This document shows, in pieces, positions 1-8,373 of a stretch of DNA of 57,518 nucleotides (the first letter of the stretch is position 1; the number at the start of each line of letters is the position of its first letter). The position numbers and the translations under genes are program-made. The notes below the pieces were generated by a model. That model searched no databases. It was not told the DNA's origin and was given only the letters and a program-made list of their open reading frames with translations. The stretch is from Streptomyces violaceoruber (GTDB lineage Bacteria; Actinomycetota; Actinomycetes; Streptomycetales; Streptomycetaceae): NCBI GenBank assembly GCA_000720805.1, contig JODI01000063.1:1-57518 (forward strand), read 5' to 3'.

Positions 1-57
1 CACCCGCTGGAACAGCTCCCACAACTCATCTGGCACCAGACGTTCAACGATCCCCAC
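1..57 (-). CDS. IS5-type transposase, N-terminal 19 residues (runs off the window)
   Basis: A GTG at 57-55 opens a frame reading VGIVERLVPDELWELFQRV to the window edge. This is the usual start of Streptomyces IS5-group transposases. The 40 bases upstream, ending near 98, look like the IS terminus (a GAGTTCATCTCATTTGG-type end), so the IS boundary probably lies at about 95-98. Only 19 codons are visible, so completeness of the transposase cannot be judged. The stop codon of the next minus-strand gene (96-98) falls at this boundary, suggesting that gene was clipped by the insertion. Confidence 0.55.
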   Translation of the reverse strand, partial: MGIVERLVPDELWELFQRV

Positions 58-95
58 GAGGCCAGACTATCGAACAGCCCAAATGAGATGAACTC

Positions 96-460
96 TTAGC
101 GCTTCCTCGGCTGCGGCTGGTCCTCGCGGCTCCTGTGGCTCGACGGCACCCGCGCCGACGACGTATCGTCCTCCCTGTCGACGGAGCGCGGATTCGGTGC
201 GCGCGTGCCCGATCGTCGGCGGGTCTCGCACAGTAGACACAGGTCGGCGGCGTCCGGGTCGATGGAGCCGCCCGGGTACTCGGGGCAGCGGGTGGTTGGT
301 TTCGAGGTGCTGACCGCGTCGTCCAGCAGGGCCAGGGCCCGCTCGAGGTCCTGACGGATCTCCTGAATGTTGGCGTCAGCGCCGTGGTCTTCGACCTCTG
401 CCCGTGCTCTCTGGCAACGCGAAGGAACCGTCCCACGGTGATGAGCTGAGCACGGTTCAT
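96..460 (-). pseudogene. Small hypothetical protein, frameshifted and probably clipped by an IS
   Basis: Two minus-strand frames join into one plausible protein. It starts MNRAQLITVGRFLRVAR at 460, then switches frame near 405-415 into RAEVEDHGADANIQEIRQD and a helical stretch ending in DDAVS. A zinc-ribbon-like Cys pattern follows (CPEYP ... CLLCETRR). The charged helical N-half and the Cys motifs are better organised than a shadow frame. The stop lies exactly at the edge of the IS5-type element, so the C-terminus is likely not native. Function is unknown. The frameshift call rests on reading continuity only. Confidence 0.4.
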
Positions 461-526
461 GTGGCTCTCCTTTGTGCGGCACCGAGATGGCACGGGCTTG
501 CTGGCTGCGGCGGGCAAGGCGGCCGG

Positions 527-971
527 TCAGCTGGGTTCCGCGATCCGGGCCAGACGCAGCCGCATGGCCCTCCAGAGCTCACCGGCGCCGCGGCTGGTGG
601 TGGGCTCGTCGCGGTGCGCTCCGGGGCAGCAGGCGTCGTGGACGACCTTGGCACTGCCGTAGTCGCGGTGGTGAGGACCTGGCCACGCGATCCCGCCGAC
701 TAGGTGGTAGACCTCCGAGTCGGCGAAAAGCCGGGCCGGATAGTCCCCCGGCACCAGCGCGATCCATGCCACCTCGGCCCCGATCCTGCCCGCCCTCGCG
801 AAGGCGGGCAGGATCGGGGCCAGCCTGCGGCCGGTAGACCTTCACGCCGTCGTAGTTCATGGTGCGGTGGCGGTGCGTGGCCAGGGTGCAGTGCGGGCAC
901 GGCACCGTCAGCTGGCGCCCCCACACCGGCACCAGCTCGTCACCCGGCCCATGCGGGGAAGAAACAGACAC
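527..971 (-). pseudogene. Hypothetical protein interrupted by a 46-bp palindrome
   Basis: The N-terminal part (start 971) has a CPHC motif and runs to MNYDGVKVYRPQAG. A different frame then resumes with EVAWIALVPGDYPARLFADSE and continues to the stop at 527. The switch coincides exactly with a 46-bp perfect inverted repeat (776-821), and 46 is not a multiple of three. Removing the 46 bp restores one continuous frame. I infer a small protein of about 130 residues inactivated by insertion of a palindromic element. No function is assigned. Confidence 0.4.
776..821. repeat. Perfect 19-bp inverted repeat with 8-nt loop
   Basis: Arms GGCCCCGATCCTGCCCGCC (776-794) and its exact complement (803-821) flank the loop CTCGCGAA. 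It lies inside a minus-strand reading frame that shifts across it. It resembles a small REP/BIME-like palindromic insertion rather than a terminator, because the gene reads on past it in another frame. A terminator is possible only if the two frames are separate genes. Confidence 0.7.
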
Positions 972-1081
972 GTCCGCTCAGCCTCCGATGTGCTCCAGCC
1001 CTTGTCCGGCCGATGTGCACCAGGAACGCCACCGGGAGTAACCCCCAACTTACTGGTCGGAACTGACATGACGACAGCCCG

Positions 1082-1486
1082 CTAAGCGGCTCTATGGTGG
1101 GCCCGGTCGGCCGCCGCCCGCGCCCGAACTACCTGCTCGCACAGCCCCATCAGCCGTCCGGCGCGGACACGCTCGGGGATCTGCGGCAGCAACTCGGTGC
1201 CGAACCAGTAGTCGGCGCTGCAGGGGAAGGCGTACCCGAAGCCGACCATCGAGCCGTGCGCGTATGCCGCGACCAGGGTGAAGCCCTCCGAATGGTTGCG
1301 GACGTGGGCGAGGACCTGTCGGCGCAGCGCCGGCACGGACAGGCCGTCGCTCGCCGCGCCTGGTGTGTACACGATCTCCGGGTGAGCATCGGCCCACAGG
1401 TCGGCGACCGTGTCTACCAGCGGCGGGACCTGCCCGGGGCCGTAGGTGCGGATCACGACGTCAGTTCGGGTGCTGGGGGCGCTCAC
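1082..1486 (-). CDS. GNAT-like acetyltransferase, C-terminally truncated
   Basis: 134 residues from a GTG start that overlaps the stop of the upstream regulator remnant (GTGA). Seen: VVIRTYGPGQVPPLVDTVADL at the start, then FTLVAAYAHGSMVGFGYAFP and the WFGTELLP region typical of Streptomyces GNAT proteins. The acetyl-CoA loop ([R/Q]xxGxG/A) and final strands are missing, and the usual length is about 190-210 residues, so the C-terminus is lost. Translational coupling to the preceding regulator suggests they were once one operon. It is probably inactive. Confidence 0.55.
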   Translation of the reverse strand: MSAPSTRTDVVIRTYGPGQVPPLVDTVADLWADAHPEIVYTPGAASDGLSVPALRRQVLAHVRNHSEGFTLVAAYAHGSMVGFGYAFPCSADYWFGTELLPQIPERVRAGRLMGLCEQVVRARAAADRAHHRAA

Positions 1487-2498
1487 GCCCGTCCTCCTTC
1501 GGTGTCGACGATGGTGCGGTACTCCTCGATCCAGTCGGCGACCGCGGGAACACGGCCGTGTCTCTGCAGTGCACCCGCGATGTCGTGCAGCGACTGCAGC
1601 AGCCGGTCGGAGCGCACCTCGGGGAGGTACGCCAGGACCCTGCCCGCGGCTTCGGCAGCAGCCTCCGGCTCAGGCAGGGCCCGCACCGCATGTTGGATGG
1701 CGACGTCCGCCGTGTACAGAGCGCTGTTCCTCGCGAAGGCGCCGCCATGCAGCAGCACCGCCTGCTCCGCCCCGGCCGCGGCGCGCTCGTGCTGCCCCAG
1801 GTCGGCCCGGGCCAGCGCTTCCAGCCCGGCCAACTCGCCGGGCGCGTAGAAGTCCAGCCAGACCGGATCCGCGGCGGCGGGGCCCTTGGCGTAAAGGTGA
1901 TGAGCCGTGACGATCGCCCGGTCGGTCTCGCCGGCGTCGCCGAGGAGCGCCCAGCCCCGGGCCTCGCGCATGTGGAACAGGCTCAGCAGCCGTGGGGAGC
2001 CGAGGTCGCGGGCGACGGTCTGTGCGCCCTGTGCGGCGGCGACCGCTTCGCGGGGCCTGCCCTGTGCCTTGGCCAGCCGAACGCGTGCGCTTCCAGCTCC
2101 GGATCGCCGGATATCCGCGCGGCCGCGAGCGCCTCCCCGTACAACGCGTGAGCGTCGCCCGGACGTCCGGAGTCGAAGGAGAGCCACCCTGCGGCGATCG
2201 ACAGCGCGCCGACCGCTGTGCGGAGTTTCCTCTCGGTGCTGGTGCTGTAGGTGCCGTTCTGCAGCCACTGGTAGGCGGTGTGCAGGGCACGGGAGGCCTC
2301 CTGCTTGAGCATGACCGAGCCGTGCTCGTGGTCTTCCGCGTACAGCTTGGTCACGGCCCGGTTGACGGCGCGCACCTGGGGTGAGCCTATTCTTCCTAGG
2401 GCTTTGTCGGCGGCGAACGGGAGCCCCAGGAGTGCGCCTGCGTCGAGCAGGAAGTCGCGCCGTTCCATCACACTCTCTTCCCGTGGTCTGGGCACCAT
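1483..2498 (-). pseudogene. TPR-type transcriptional regulator remnant, frameshifted, HTH missing
   Basis: Two frames add up to the C-terminal three quarters of a Streptomyces XRE/TPR regulator. The first runs from about 2498 (MERRDFLLDAGALLGLPFA, ALGRIGSPQVRAVNRAVTKLY, HTAYQWLQNGTYS, a TPR-like helix ending ISGDPELEAHAFG). The second continues from about 2085 (LAKAQGRPREAVAAAQGAQ, FHMREARGWALLGD, repeated TPR-like helices) to the stop at 1483. A frameshift near 2075-2105 separates them. No N-terminal helix-turn-helix is visible upstream. Known family members use the tandem helices for ligand or partner sensing. Confidence 0.5.
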
Positions 2499-2617
2499 GG
2501 GCGCCGGGGCTGTGAACGGTGCCGCGGCAGCGCGGAAGCCGAGCTGGCCCATGCTGCGGCCGGTCATCCGGGGCGGGATGCGCGGGTAGACGGACCGGGG
2601 CAGCGATCGCCGTAGGT

Positions 2618-3040
2618 CTATCCCCAACAGCGTCTTGCCCACCATCCGTCGTCGGGCGAGGCGAAGGGGTCGGGCCAGGTTTTGGCGATGTAGAGGTCGT
2701 CGAGCGGTCTCACCAGACGCCGCAGTTCACGCGCCGCCTGTGGCGGAAGAGCGTGTATGGCCGCTTCCAGAACTCCCCGCTCGTCGGTTGTGTAGAAGGG
2801 GTTGCACAAAGGGCAACCGCAACCGCCGGAGAGAGCACGACTGGGGCGGTGGGCGGTTCGTGACCACTGCTGCAAGGCCTGGGCTATCGCCCCAGGCCAG
2901 AGCCGATCGTGTTCGAGGCGGGAGACCGCTCCGGCAAGCTTGCCGGAGCCACGCGGCAACCCAGGCGTTGGTGGCTCATGTGTCTGCCGCCTCGGGTGAC
3001 GTCCTGCGGCGCGGACTTGGGACGGCCGATTACGCGGCAT
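2618..3040 (-). CDS. Conserved hypothetical protein with CxCxxC motif
   Basis: The convincing core is GAIAQALQQWSRTAHRPSRA, then GGCGCPLCNPFYTTDERGVL and RELRRLVRPLDDLYIAKTWPDP. This pattern (Cys cluster, then a leucine-rich helix, then RPLDxxY) recurs in uncharacterised Streptomyces proteins of about 100-130 residues. The N-terminal 30 residues read poorly, and the frame begins only a few bases from the left end of the IS at about 3045, so the native start may have been removed or lie further in. It may bind metal. No function is assigned. Confidence 0.5.
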   Translation of the reverse strand: MPRNRPSQVRAAGRHPRRQTHEPPTPGLPRGSGKLAGAVSRLEHDRLWPGAIAQALQQWSRTAHRPSRALSGGCGCPLCNPFYTTDERGVLEAAIHALPPQAARELRRLVRPLDDLYIAKTWPDPFASPDDGWWARRCWG

Positions 3041-3061
3041 CGTCCTTTCTGAGCTTGTTGT

Positions 3062-4594
3062 TCACGGGGCCAGCATGCCAGATCCGGGGACGGCTTCGCG
3101 CCCCGGATTAGGCGTCGGACGGGTCGTCTCGCCAGTGCGCCGGGGCTTGGTTCCTTGCTTGTGGTGCGCGGGTCTGGTGTAGGACTCGCCGGTGGCGAGG
3201 ACTCGTCCGACGTCGTAGCGGGTGGCGGGTTGTCGGTTCTTCGAGCCGAGCGGGCGACCGGGGCCGGGCCGGGTGGGTTTCGGTGCACCGGCTGGAGTGC
3301 CCGTCTTCGCCCACAGGTTCCTGAACCCCCGCCTCACTCGGGCCGGGGTGAGCCTGTTCGGTTCCGCCGGCCGCTCCCACGGCCGTCGGAGGTCGCGCGC
3401 GAGCGGGCGGCCGAGGCGGAGCTGGGCGTGTGCGGCCAGGACGAGCCAGGTCCAGCGGTCGGCCGCTTCCGAATCCCGCAGACGGGGCCTGGTCCAGCCG
3501 AGCGTCTGCTTGAGCAGCCGAAATGTGTGCTCCAAGTCGAACCTTCGCAGGAATGCCTGCCAGCACCGGTCGACGTCGTCCATGGCGCCACCGGTGCCCG
3601 ACCACCACAGCCAAACGGGCTTGTTCACTCCGCGGCTGGGCAGTTTCGCGACCGTCAACCGGATCACGGTGCCCTCGATGATCGGCAACGGGCCCGCGTG
3701 GTGTAGCCACGCCGCCCGGCGGGTCAGCCGGGGGTGGAGGCGGTCCCAGGCTTGTGCGGTCGCGGTCCCGTACCGGTCGCTGTCGGTCACGGTGACCGCG
3801 GTGGCCTCGCCCCACGTGGCCGGGTCACGGAAGACGAACTCGCCTCCGTGCTTGGGCGGGCGGCCACCTTGCGGTGGGCAGATCCACCGCACGGGGACGG
3901 GTTTGCGCATGACCCGGTCCGAACGGAGCCGACCCAGCACCTCGACGGGAAGATCACTCAGGAGGTGGGCGATGCGGGGCGCGTCGTAGCCGGCGTCGAG
4001 GACGACCAAGACGTTCGGGGCACCCGCCTGCCACTGGCCGGCTTCCACAAGGCGTTCGACGACGTCGCGGACCTGGCTGGCGGTGACCGCGGCCAAGTCG
4101 GCGCCGGGCTCCAGCCGGATCGCGTCCAGCAGCGCGGTCCACGAGGTCCGGCCGGTCTCCAGCGCCGCGACGATCGAGTACGGCCAGCCGGGCACCATCT
4201 GGTGCTTGCCCAGGCCCCGGCCGAAGGTATGGCAGAAGGAGCGGTCCGAGGAGGTGTCGGCGTCCGGCCGCAACCACGGCGAGACGTCCACCGCCAGCAC
4301 CAGCCGACCGTCGCTGGCTCGGGGAAGCGGGACACTGGTCAGCGCCAGCCGCAGCCGGGCTACGTCGATCCGACCATGGTTGATCCCGGAGTACAACGCC
4401 CCGTGCACGCGCCGATGTTCGGGAGCGAGCGCCAGGTCCACGAGAGTGCGGACCGGACCGTCGGTGCACAGCAATGCGTCGCATAGCTCGAACAGAGCGT
4501 CGCTCCGCGCGGTCAGGCACGCGTACAACTCCGACCGAAACGCCGCGACCACCGTCAACGCGTCTCGTTGAACCTCGTGCTCGATCAGCCCCAC
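3062..4594 (-). CDS. IS transposase (NF041680-like actinobacterial family), full length
   Basis: 510 residues. DDE-type residues are visible: Asp103 in VLAVDVSPW, Asp200 in VVLDAGYD and Glu355 in FDLEHTFRLLKQTLGW. These match the actinobacterial transposase family I recall as NF041680 (IS701-like fold). The C-terminus is a basic, proline-rich tail after GRPLGSKNRQPATR. The frame is open from end to end, so the element may still be active. The stop codon lies only about 15 bp inside the left terminal repeat, which is compact as expected for an IS. Confidence 0.8.
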   Translation of the reverse strand: MGLIEHEVQRDALTVVAAFRSELYACLTARSDALFELCDALLCTDGPVRTLVDLALAPEHRRVHGALYSGINHGRIDVARLRLALTSVPLPRASDGRLVLAVDVSPWLRPDADTSSDRSFCHTFGRGLGKHQMVPGWPYSIVAALETGRTSWTALLDAIRLEPGADLAAVTASQVRDVVERLVEAGQWQAGAPNVLVVLDAGYDAPRIAHLLSDLPVEVLGRLRSDRVMRKPVPVRWICPPQGGRPPKHGGEFVFRDPATWGEATAVTVTDSDRYGTATAQAWDRLHPRLTRRAAWLHHAGPLPIIEGTVIRLTVAKLPSRGVNKPVWLWWSGTGGAMDDVDRCWQAFLRRFDLEHTFRLLKQTLGWTRPRLRDSEAADRWTWLVLAAHAQLRLGRPLARDLRRPWERPAEPNRLTPARVRRGFRNLWAKTGTPAGAPKPTRPGPGRPLGSKNRQPATRYDVGRVLATGESYTRPAHHKQGTKPRRTGETTRPTPNPGREAVPGSGMLAP

Positions 4595-4611
4595 GATCCC
4601 GGCCTCCGTGC

Positions 4612-4630
4612 TGCGTTGTCGTACAACGCA
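4612..4630. promoter_or_regulatory. Hairpin upstream of the transposase start
   Basis: TGCGTTGT-CGT-ACAACGCA is a perfect 8-bp stem with a 3-nt loop, 18 bp before the transposase ATG at 4594. A structure here could mask ribosome binding on transcripts entering from outside, as in foldback control of other IS. That role is inference. Confidence 0.45.
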
Positions 4631-5008
4631 GGATCGGCCCGCGGCCCCTCACTCATCTGGTGAACTGGGAAAACACCGAACAAGTTCGAGCCCCGTTCGG
4701 CGCCGGACCATAAACGACAAGCTGACAGAAACAACTGACCTACGCGATGCGCGACGCGTACGCCACCAGCGGGGGAACTGTCCGCCGCCTGTGAGGCCTC
4801 GGATCGCCTGACCCGCCACACTCGCATGTCGCCTGCCGCCGACTCGGAATGTCATCGCTCTCTGGCGGCAGGGTCACCACAGCCGCCCTCTTCTACCCGG
4901 TCACGAGATCGAGCAGCAGTCGCAGGCCCTCGCCCGGATCAGCAGCGTCGAGACGTCGGCCGAACGGGCAGTTCGACGGACGATTCGAGCGGGACATGAG
5001 GTGCGGAT

Positions 5009-5362
5009 CTACACTTCAGGCTCTTGCTCGGCCCGTAGGTAGCGACCCCAGATCTGGGCCTTGCGATAGGGACCTGCCCCGTCACAGTCGTACTGCGGCG
5101 CGTCGAAGGTCACCCAGTACAGCAGCTCGCCGCTGAGCGACTGGGCATGTCCGTTGGGTTCGGGTGCACACGTCGCATCGATAGTTCCAGCAAACTCGAC
5201 CTGCCAAGGACCATCCCAGTCCTGGTCGCGAACGACCGTGACCTGGCTGCCCGGTGCCAGTGCATCTGTCGGCCATGTCCGGCTCAAGGGGCGATCGAGG
5301 ATGTGGTCTACCGCCTGGCGGTCGTCTACCTCCGCAGGAACAAAGCCGGAACTATCTGTCAT
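5009..5362 (-). CDS. Conserved hypothetical protein, 117 aa
   Basis: Seen: FVPAEVDDRQAVDHILDRPL, then APGSQVTVVRDQDWDGPWQV, a short beta-rich middle and WVTFDAPQYDCDGAGPYRKA followed by QIWGRYLR. The composition and ordered strands look like a small beta-barrel (SH3-like). Similar Streptomyces proteins are sometimes labelled ferrous iron transport protein A-like, but I see no FeoB neighbour and do not adopt that name. It stands alone between IS remnants and appears intact with an ATG start at 5362. Confidence 0.6.
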   Translation of the reverse strand: MTDSSGFVPAEVDDRQAVDHILDRPLSRTWPTDALAPGSQVTVVRDQDWDGPWQVEFAGTIDATCAPEPNGHAQSLSGELLYWVTFDAPQYDCDGAGPYRKAQIWGRYLRAEQEPEV

Positions 5363-5436
5363 GCCGCCTACTCTGCCCGCTCCACTTCCGGGGCGCCAGA
5401 AGATAAAGAACTTCCCAATGAGCGGTGTGCAAGCTG

Positions 5437-5625
5437 AAGTTGCAGGTCACGGGGCTGGTGTGCGTGGGCATCGGGATGCTTATGCTGGTTGATGGCAGAT
5501 GACTTTGGTGAAGATCGTCGGTCATCGGGCGACTTCGCGGTTCGTGAGGACCAGCAGGGCCCGGACCAGGGCGGTCGCCCAGGTGGGGTCGGCGCGTACC
5601 TTGCCCAGGACGCGCCAGTTCTTGA
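5437..5625 (-). repeat. Direct repeat copy 1 (end of DDE_Tnp_4-type IS)
   Basis: About 190 bp beginning AAGTTGCAGGTCACGGGGCT and ending in the codons for LKNWRVLG of a transposase. A second, diverged copy lies at 6575-6765 in the same orientation. Both start from the same AAGTTG.AGGTCACGG end, so this is the 3' terminus of one IS type present twice. Confidence 0.6.
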
Positions 5626-5870
5626 GGTGGGCGAAGCCGTGCTCGGCGGGCGCCCGGACGGCTGCCAGTTCCGTGTTGGACAGCTTCTGGCCTCGGGTCA
5701 GGGGCCGGTTCCGGGCGGCCTTGTAGTCGGTGATCACCGCTGGGCCGGCGCCGGGGCCGCCGTCGTCGAGGCCGACGAATCCCAGGTCGGCGATGGCTCC
5801 GAGCCCGGCCTCGCGCACCCGCCTGAGCATCAGTTGATGGAGCAGTACTCGGCGAGCCGCAACACGATTC
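5522..5870 (-). pseudogene. DDE_Tnp_4-type transposase, C-terminal remnant
   Basis: The minus frame reads GLGAIADLGFVGLDDGGPGAG, TDYKAARNRPLTRGQKLSN, then a helix ending APAEHGFAHLKNWRVLGKV and LVRALLVLTNREVAR before the stop at 5522. This is the last third of an IS5-superfamily transposase, including the catalytic Glu/His segment (AEHGFAHLKNW). The N-terminal half and upstream end are missing; upstream of about 5870 the frame is not recognisable. It is non-functional. Confidence 0.7.
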
Positions 5871-5879
5871 GTTTGGCGT

Positions 5880-6192
5880 GCGGAAGACGAGCGACCGGGG
5901 CGCACCCATGCGCATCGACGAGTGCAAAGGCCCACGCCGTACTGCGGCGTCAAACTTCTGCGGTACGCCCTACGTTGTAGGACCGGTACCGCGCAAGTTG
6001 CGTCAGCCGCGCGTCTACCGCATTCGGTGGTGTGGGAGTTACACCCGCAGCAGGACGCGATAGGCGCGCCACCGCACCTACCGTCATGGCACAGCGGCAC
6101 CGCCCGGACCAACGGGGCCGCACAGTCCGCGGGCTGCTGTGGGACCCAACGGGGGGCCCGGCCTGTGGCCGAACGGAAGGGTGGATTGCTAA
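5880..6192. other. Gap upstream of the small secreted protein
   Basis: No convincing gene on either strand. It follows the broken end of the transposase remnant and holds whatever promoter drives the secreted protein at 6193. A purine-rich stretch GGAAGGGTGGATTGCTA just before the ATG gives a plausible ribosome binding site. I see nothing else that can be named. Confidence 0.4.
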
Positions 6193-6561
6193 ATGATCCT
6201 CAGTAAGCAGCGCGGAGCCGTAATTGCCGCCGCCTTCGCTTTGGGCGCAGCTGCAAGTGTGTTCGCGGCGCCCACGGCGCAGGCGCACGCTTCGTCGGTC
6301 GACCTGTCCCGTTCTGGGTGTGGGTACACGGGATACAGCAATCACACCTACGCGTACACCCAGAGGCTCTCGGGTGGCAGTTGCACTGGCCATGCCTGGC
6401 TGCGGGTGACGATGAGGCGCACGTCTGATGGCAGTGTTGCGACGAGCGCTTGGATTCATACATTGCCAAAAGCAGAGGCCAACGCCCCCAGCGGATACAC
6501 GTTCACGAAGACAGAGCACAAGACATGTGAAACCTGCTCGGTGGTGACGATCACGCACTGA
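6193..6561 (+). CDS. Small secreted protein of unknown function
   Basis: 122 residues. It has a Sec signal peptide: basic start (MILSKQRG), hydrophobic core (AVIAAAFALGAAASVFA) and an AQAHA cleavage region near residue 32. The mature part (about 90 residues) holds several Cys (SGCGYTGY, GGSCTGHAW, TCETC) that could form disulfides, and ends in VVTITH. Such small beta-rich exported proteins are common in Streptomyces. It lies between two same-orientation remnants of one transposase, so it may have travelled with that element. Function unknown. Confidence 0.65.
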   Translation: MILSKQRGAVIAAAFALGAAASVFAAPTAQAHASSVDLSRSGCGYTGYSNHTYAYTQRLSGGSCTGHAWLRVTMRRTSDGSVATSAWIHTLPKAEANAPSGYTFTKTEHKTCETCSVVTITH

Positions 6562-6574
6562 GCACTGTGCATCG

Positions 6575-6765
6575 TGAAGTTGTAGGTCACGGGTCTGGTG
6601 TGCGCGGGTTCTCGATGCTCGGGCCGGTCGCGGGCGGGTGACTTCGGTGAAGACCATCGGTCAGCGGAAGACTTCGCGGTTCGTCAGGACCAGCAGAGCC
6701 CTCACCAGGGCGGTCGCCCACTTCGGGTCGGTGCGTACCTTGCCCAGGACGCGCCGGTTCTTGAG
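6575..6765 (-). repeat. Direct repeat copy 2 (end of DDE_Tnp_4-type IS)
   Basis: A diverged second copy of the 5437-5625 repeat, starting AAGTTGTAGGTCACGGGTCT. It keeps the same transposase C-terminal codons and the same orientation. Together the two copies flank the secreted-protein gene. Confidence 0.6.
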
Positions 6766-6775
6766 GTTCAGCTTC
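6661..6775 (-). pseudogene. DDE_Tnp_4-type transposase, second C-terminal remnant
   Basis: The minus frame ends LKNRRVLGKVRTDPKWATAL then VRALLVLTNREVFR, nearly identical to the fragment ending at 5522. Upstream of about 6775 homology stops and the sequence passes through an unrecognised 150 bp into IS30 remnants. Only about 35 codons survive. Confidence 0.65.
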
Positions 6776-6924
6776 GTCGAAGGCGAAGAGTGGTACGGCC
6801 ATCGGCGCCGACCGGATCCGCACGCCGGGGCGCGAAGCCGCCCGTCTTCCCCATCGCCGCGACCCGTGATCCGCCGCATGGCCGAGGAACTCGGGGCCCC
6901 GGCCGCCCTCGCGTACGCCGCCGC

Positions 6925-7449
6925 GCTCGCCTGTCTCCGGGCAGGCGCGCATCAACGGATCGTCGGGGTACTGCCGTGTCAGATGGCGGGAGACCTGCTG
7001 CGGTGACCACTTCTCGTCGAGCTTCTCGCGGATCGCGAAACGCGGTGCAGCGTGTTCCCGGAGCTTCTCGGGCTTGGGCGCTGCCTGCGCAGCAGTGCCT
7101 GGTTGTGCGCCCACCACGGGTCGTAGCTGCCGTCGTCCTTCCTGCCCCGGGAGATTTCCCGGTAGACGGTCGACATGCTCTTCCCGATCGCGGCGGCGGT
7201 CGTTGCGGGAGGCTTTCCGGCGCGCAGGCCGTCGGCGATCGCGATGCGGTCGTCCTGTGTCAGGAATCGCGGTGATACCGGGGCATCTGGGGTGATCATG
7301 CTTCCAGCTTCGATGAACCACTTCGATCCGCAGCTGATTGATACGCCCACCTGGCGGGCGGCCGCGGCCCCTTTCAGCCCCTGGCGCAACAGCTCGAAAT
7401 ACCGCTGTCTGGATGCCGTCGGCTTGCGATTGGCTCCTCCACGAGGCAT
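6925..7449 (-). pseudogene. IS30 family transposase, N-terminal fragment with frameshift
   Basis: Starts MPRGGANRKPTASRQRYFEL at 7449, with a first helix-turn-helix region (GAAAARQVGVSI), then DRIAIADGLRAGKPPATTAA and GKSMSTVYREISRGRKDDGSY, the second HTH typical of IS30. After WWAHNQALLRRQRP the frame shifts near 7080 and continues PEKLREHAAPRFAIREKLDE, KWSPQQVSRHLTRQYPDD. It stops being recognisable at about 6925, before the DDE core. It is truncated, frameshifted and non-functional. Confidence 0.75.
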
Positions 7450-7474
7450 ACGAACGATCTCCTTCCTGGGCGTT

Positions 7475-7969
7475 CGCAACCATCGACTCGGACACCTCGG
7501 CGCCGTACACCTCGGCGAGATGAGCCGATATCTCCCCGTGGGTAAGGCCCTTCGCGGACAGTGACAGCACCATCTCGTCGACGCCGGTCAGGCGCCGCTG
7601 CCGCTTCTTGACGATCTGCGGCTCGAAGCTGCCGGCGGTGTCGCGAGGCACCTTCACTTCCACCGGCCCGACATCGGTCAGCACGGTCGTTGCGCGGGTG
7701 CCGTTGCGGCTGTTGCCGTTGTTCTTCCCTGCTGGATCATGCTTCTCATAACCGAGGTGATCGGTGATCTCGTCTTCCAGAGCAGATTCCAAGACCCGCT
7801 TGGTCAGCTACTGCAGCAGCCCACCCTGCCCGGTCAGCTGCAGCCCCTCCACCCGGGCCCGCTCCACCAGCATCGCGACCAGTTGCTCGTCGGACACGGG
7901 CGCAGGCTGCCCGGACTGGGCACTGTCGACAGGCTCCACGGTCTCCAACTCCACGGCGGCGACAGTCAC
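7475..7969 (-). pseudogene. IS256 family transposase, N-terminal fragment with in-frame stop
   Basis: From a GTG at 7969: VELETVEPVDSAQSGQ, LVAMLVERARVEGLQLTGQG, then an in-frame TAG at 7808-7810 where family members have Gln. It continues LTKRVLESALEDEITDHLGY and the hallmark NGNSRNGTRATTV, VEVKVPRDTAGSFEPQIV, MVLSLSAKGLTHGEISAHL. Homology ends at about 7475, where the IS30 sequence begins. The catalytic domain is absent. The IS30 copy appears to have inserted in it or recombined with it. Confidence 0.75.
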
Positions 7970-7989
7970 TTGACGTCTCTCCCTTGATC

Positions 7990-8262
7990 GTCGGATCCGC
8001 CGTTAGATTTACACTCCCCCACGACGGCAGGCCACCGGCCCGGCGTCGGCCTCTCCGATAGTCGGTGGACAGCTCTCCGCCTGACTCCCATCCCCGGTGC
8101 AGATGCTCGTCGAGCACAGACAGGGCGATGTTGGCCAGCAGTGGAGAGAGGATGCCCCCTTGCGGCGTGCAGGTGAGTGTGTCTTGATACTCGCCGAGCT
8201 CCTGGTCCAGGAGACGATGGGGCGGGTCTGAGAGGAGATCACGGAGGGCTCCTTACCCACAC
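7990..8262 (-). pseudogene. Group II intron reverse transcriptase/maturase fragment
   Basis: The minus frame contains TCTPQGGILSPLLANIALSV followed by LDEHLHRGWE, matching the conserved RT segment TPQGGxxSPLLANIxLxxLD of group II intron-encoded proteins. The YADD box and maturase domain are absent. It runs into the IS256 upstream region near 7990 and is preceded by only about 30 plausible codons. It is a small remnant, and no intron RNA domain V could be recognised next to it. Confidence 0.6.
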
Positions 8263-8373
8263 GCGGCTGTTCGATGAACGGACATCAGGGTTCATGACGT
8301 GACACCGGGGGCGGAGAGTTCGACGTACAGGGATAGTGCGGCGATCGCCGCTGTTGTGAAGGTGACACGTCAC

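Larger units (their letters stand above)
3045..4731 (-). mobile_element. Apparently complete IS with imperfect terminal inverted repeats
   Basis: The transposase gene at 3062-4594 is bracketed by related ends. Left inward: TTTCTGAGCTTGTTGTTCAC (from about 3045). Right end, read on the minus strand from about 4731: TTTCTGTCAGCTTGTCGTTT. They agree at most positions with a two-base offset, continuing with A.GG..CC. No clear target-site duplication was found. A perfect hairpin lies just inside the right end, upstream of the transposase start. Confidence 0.6.
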
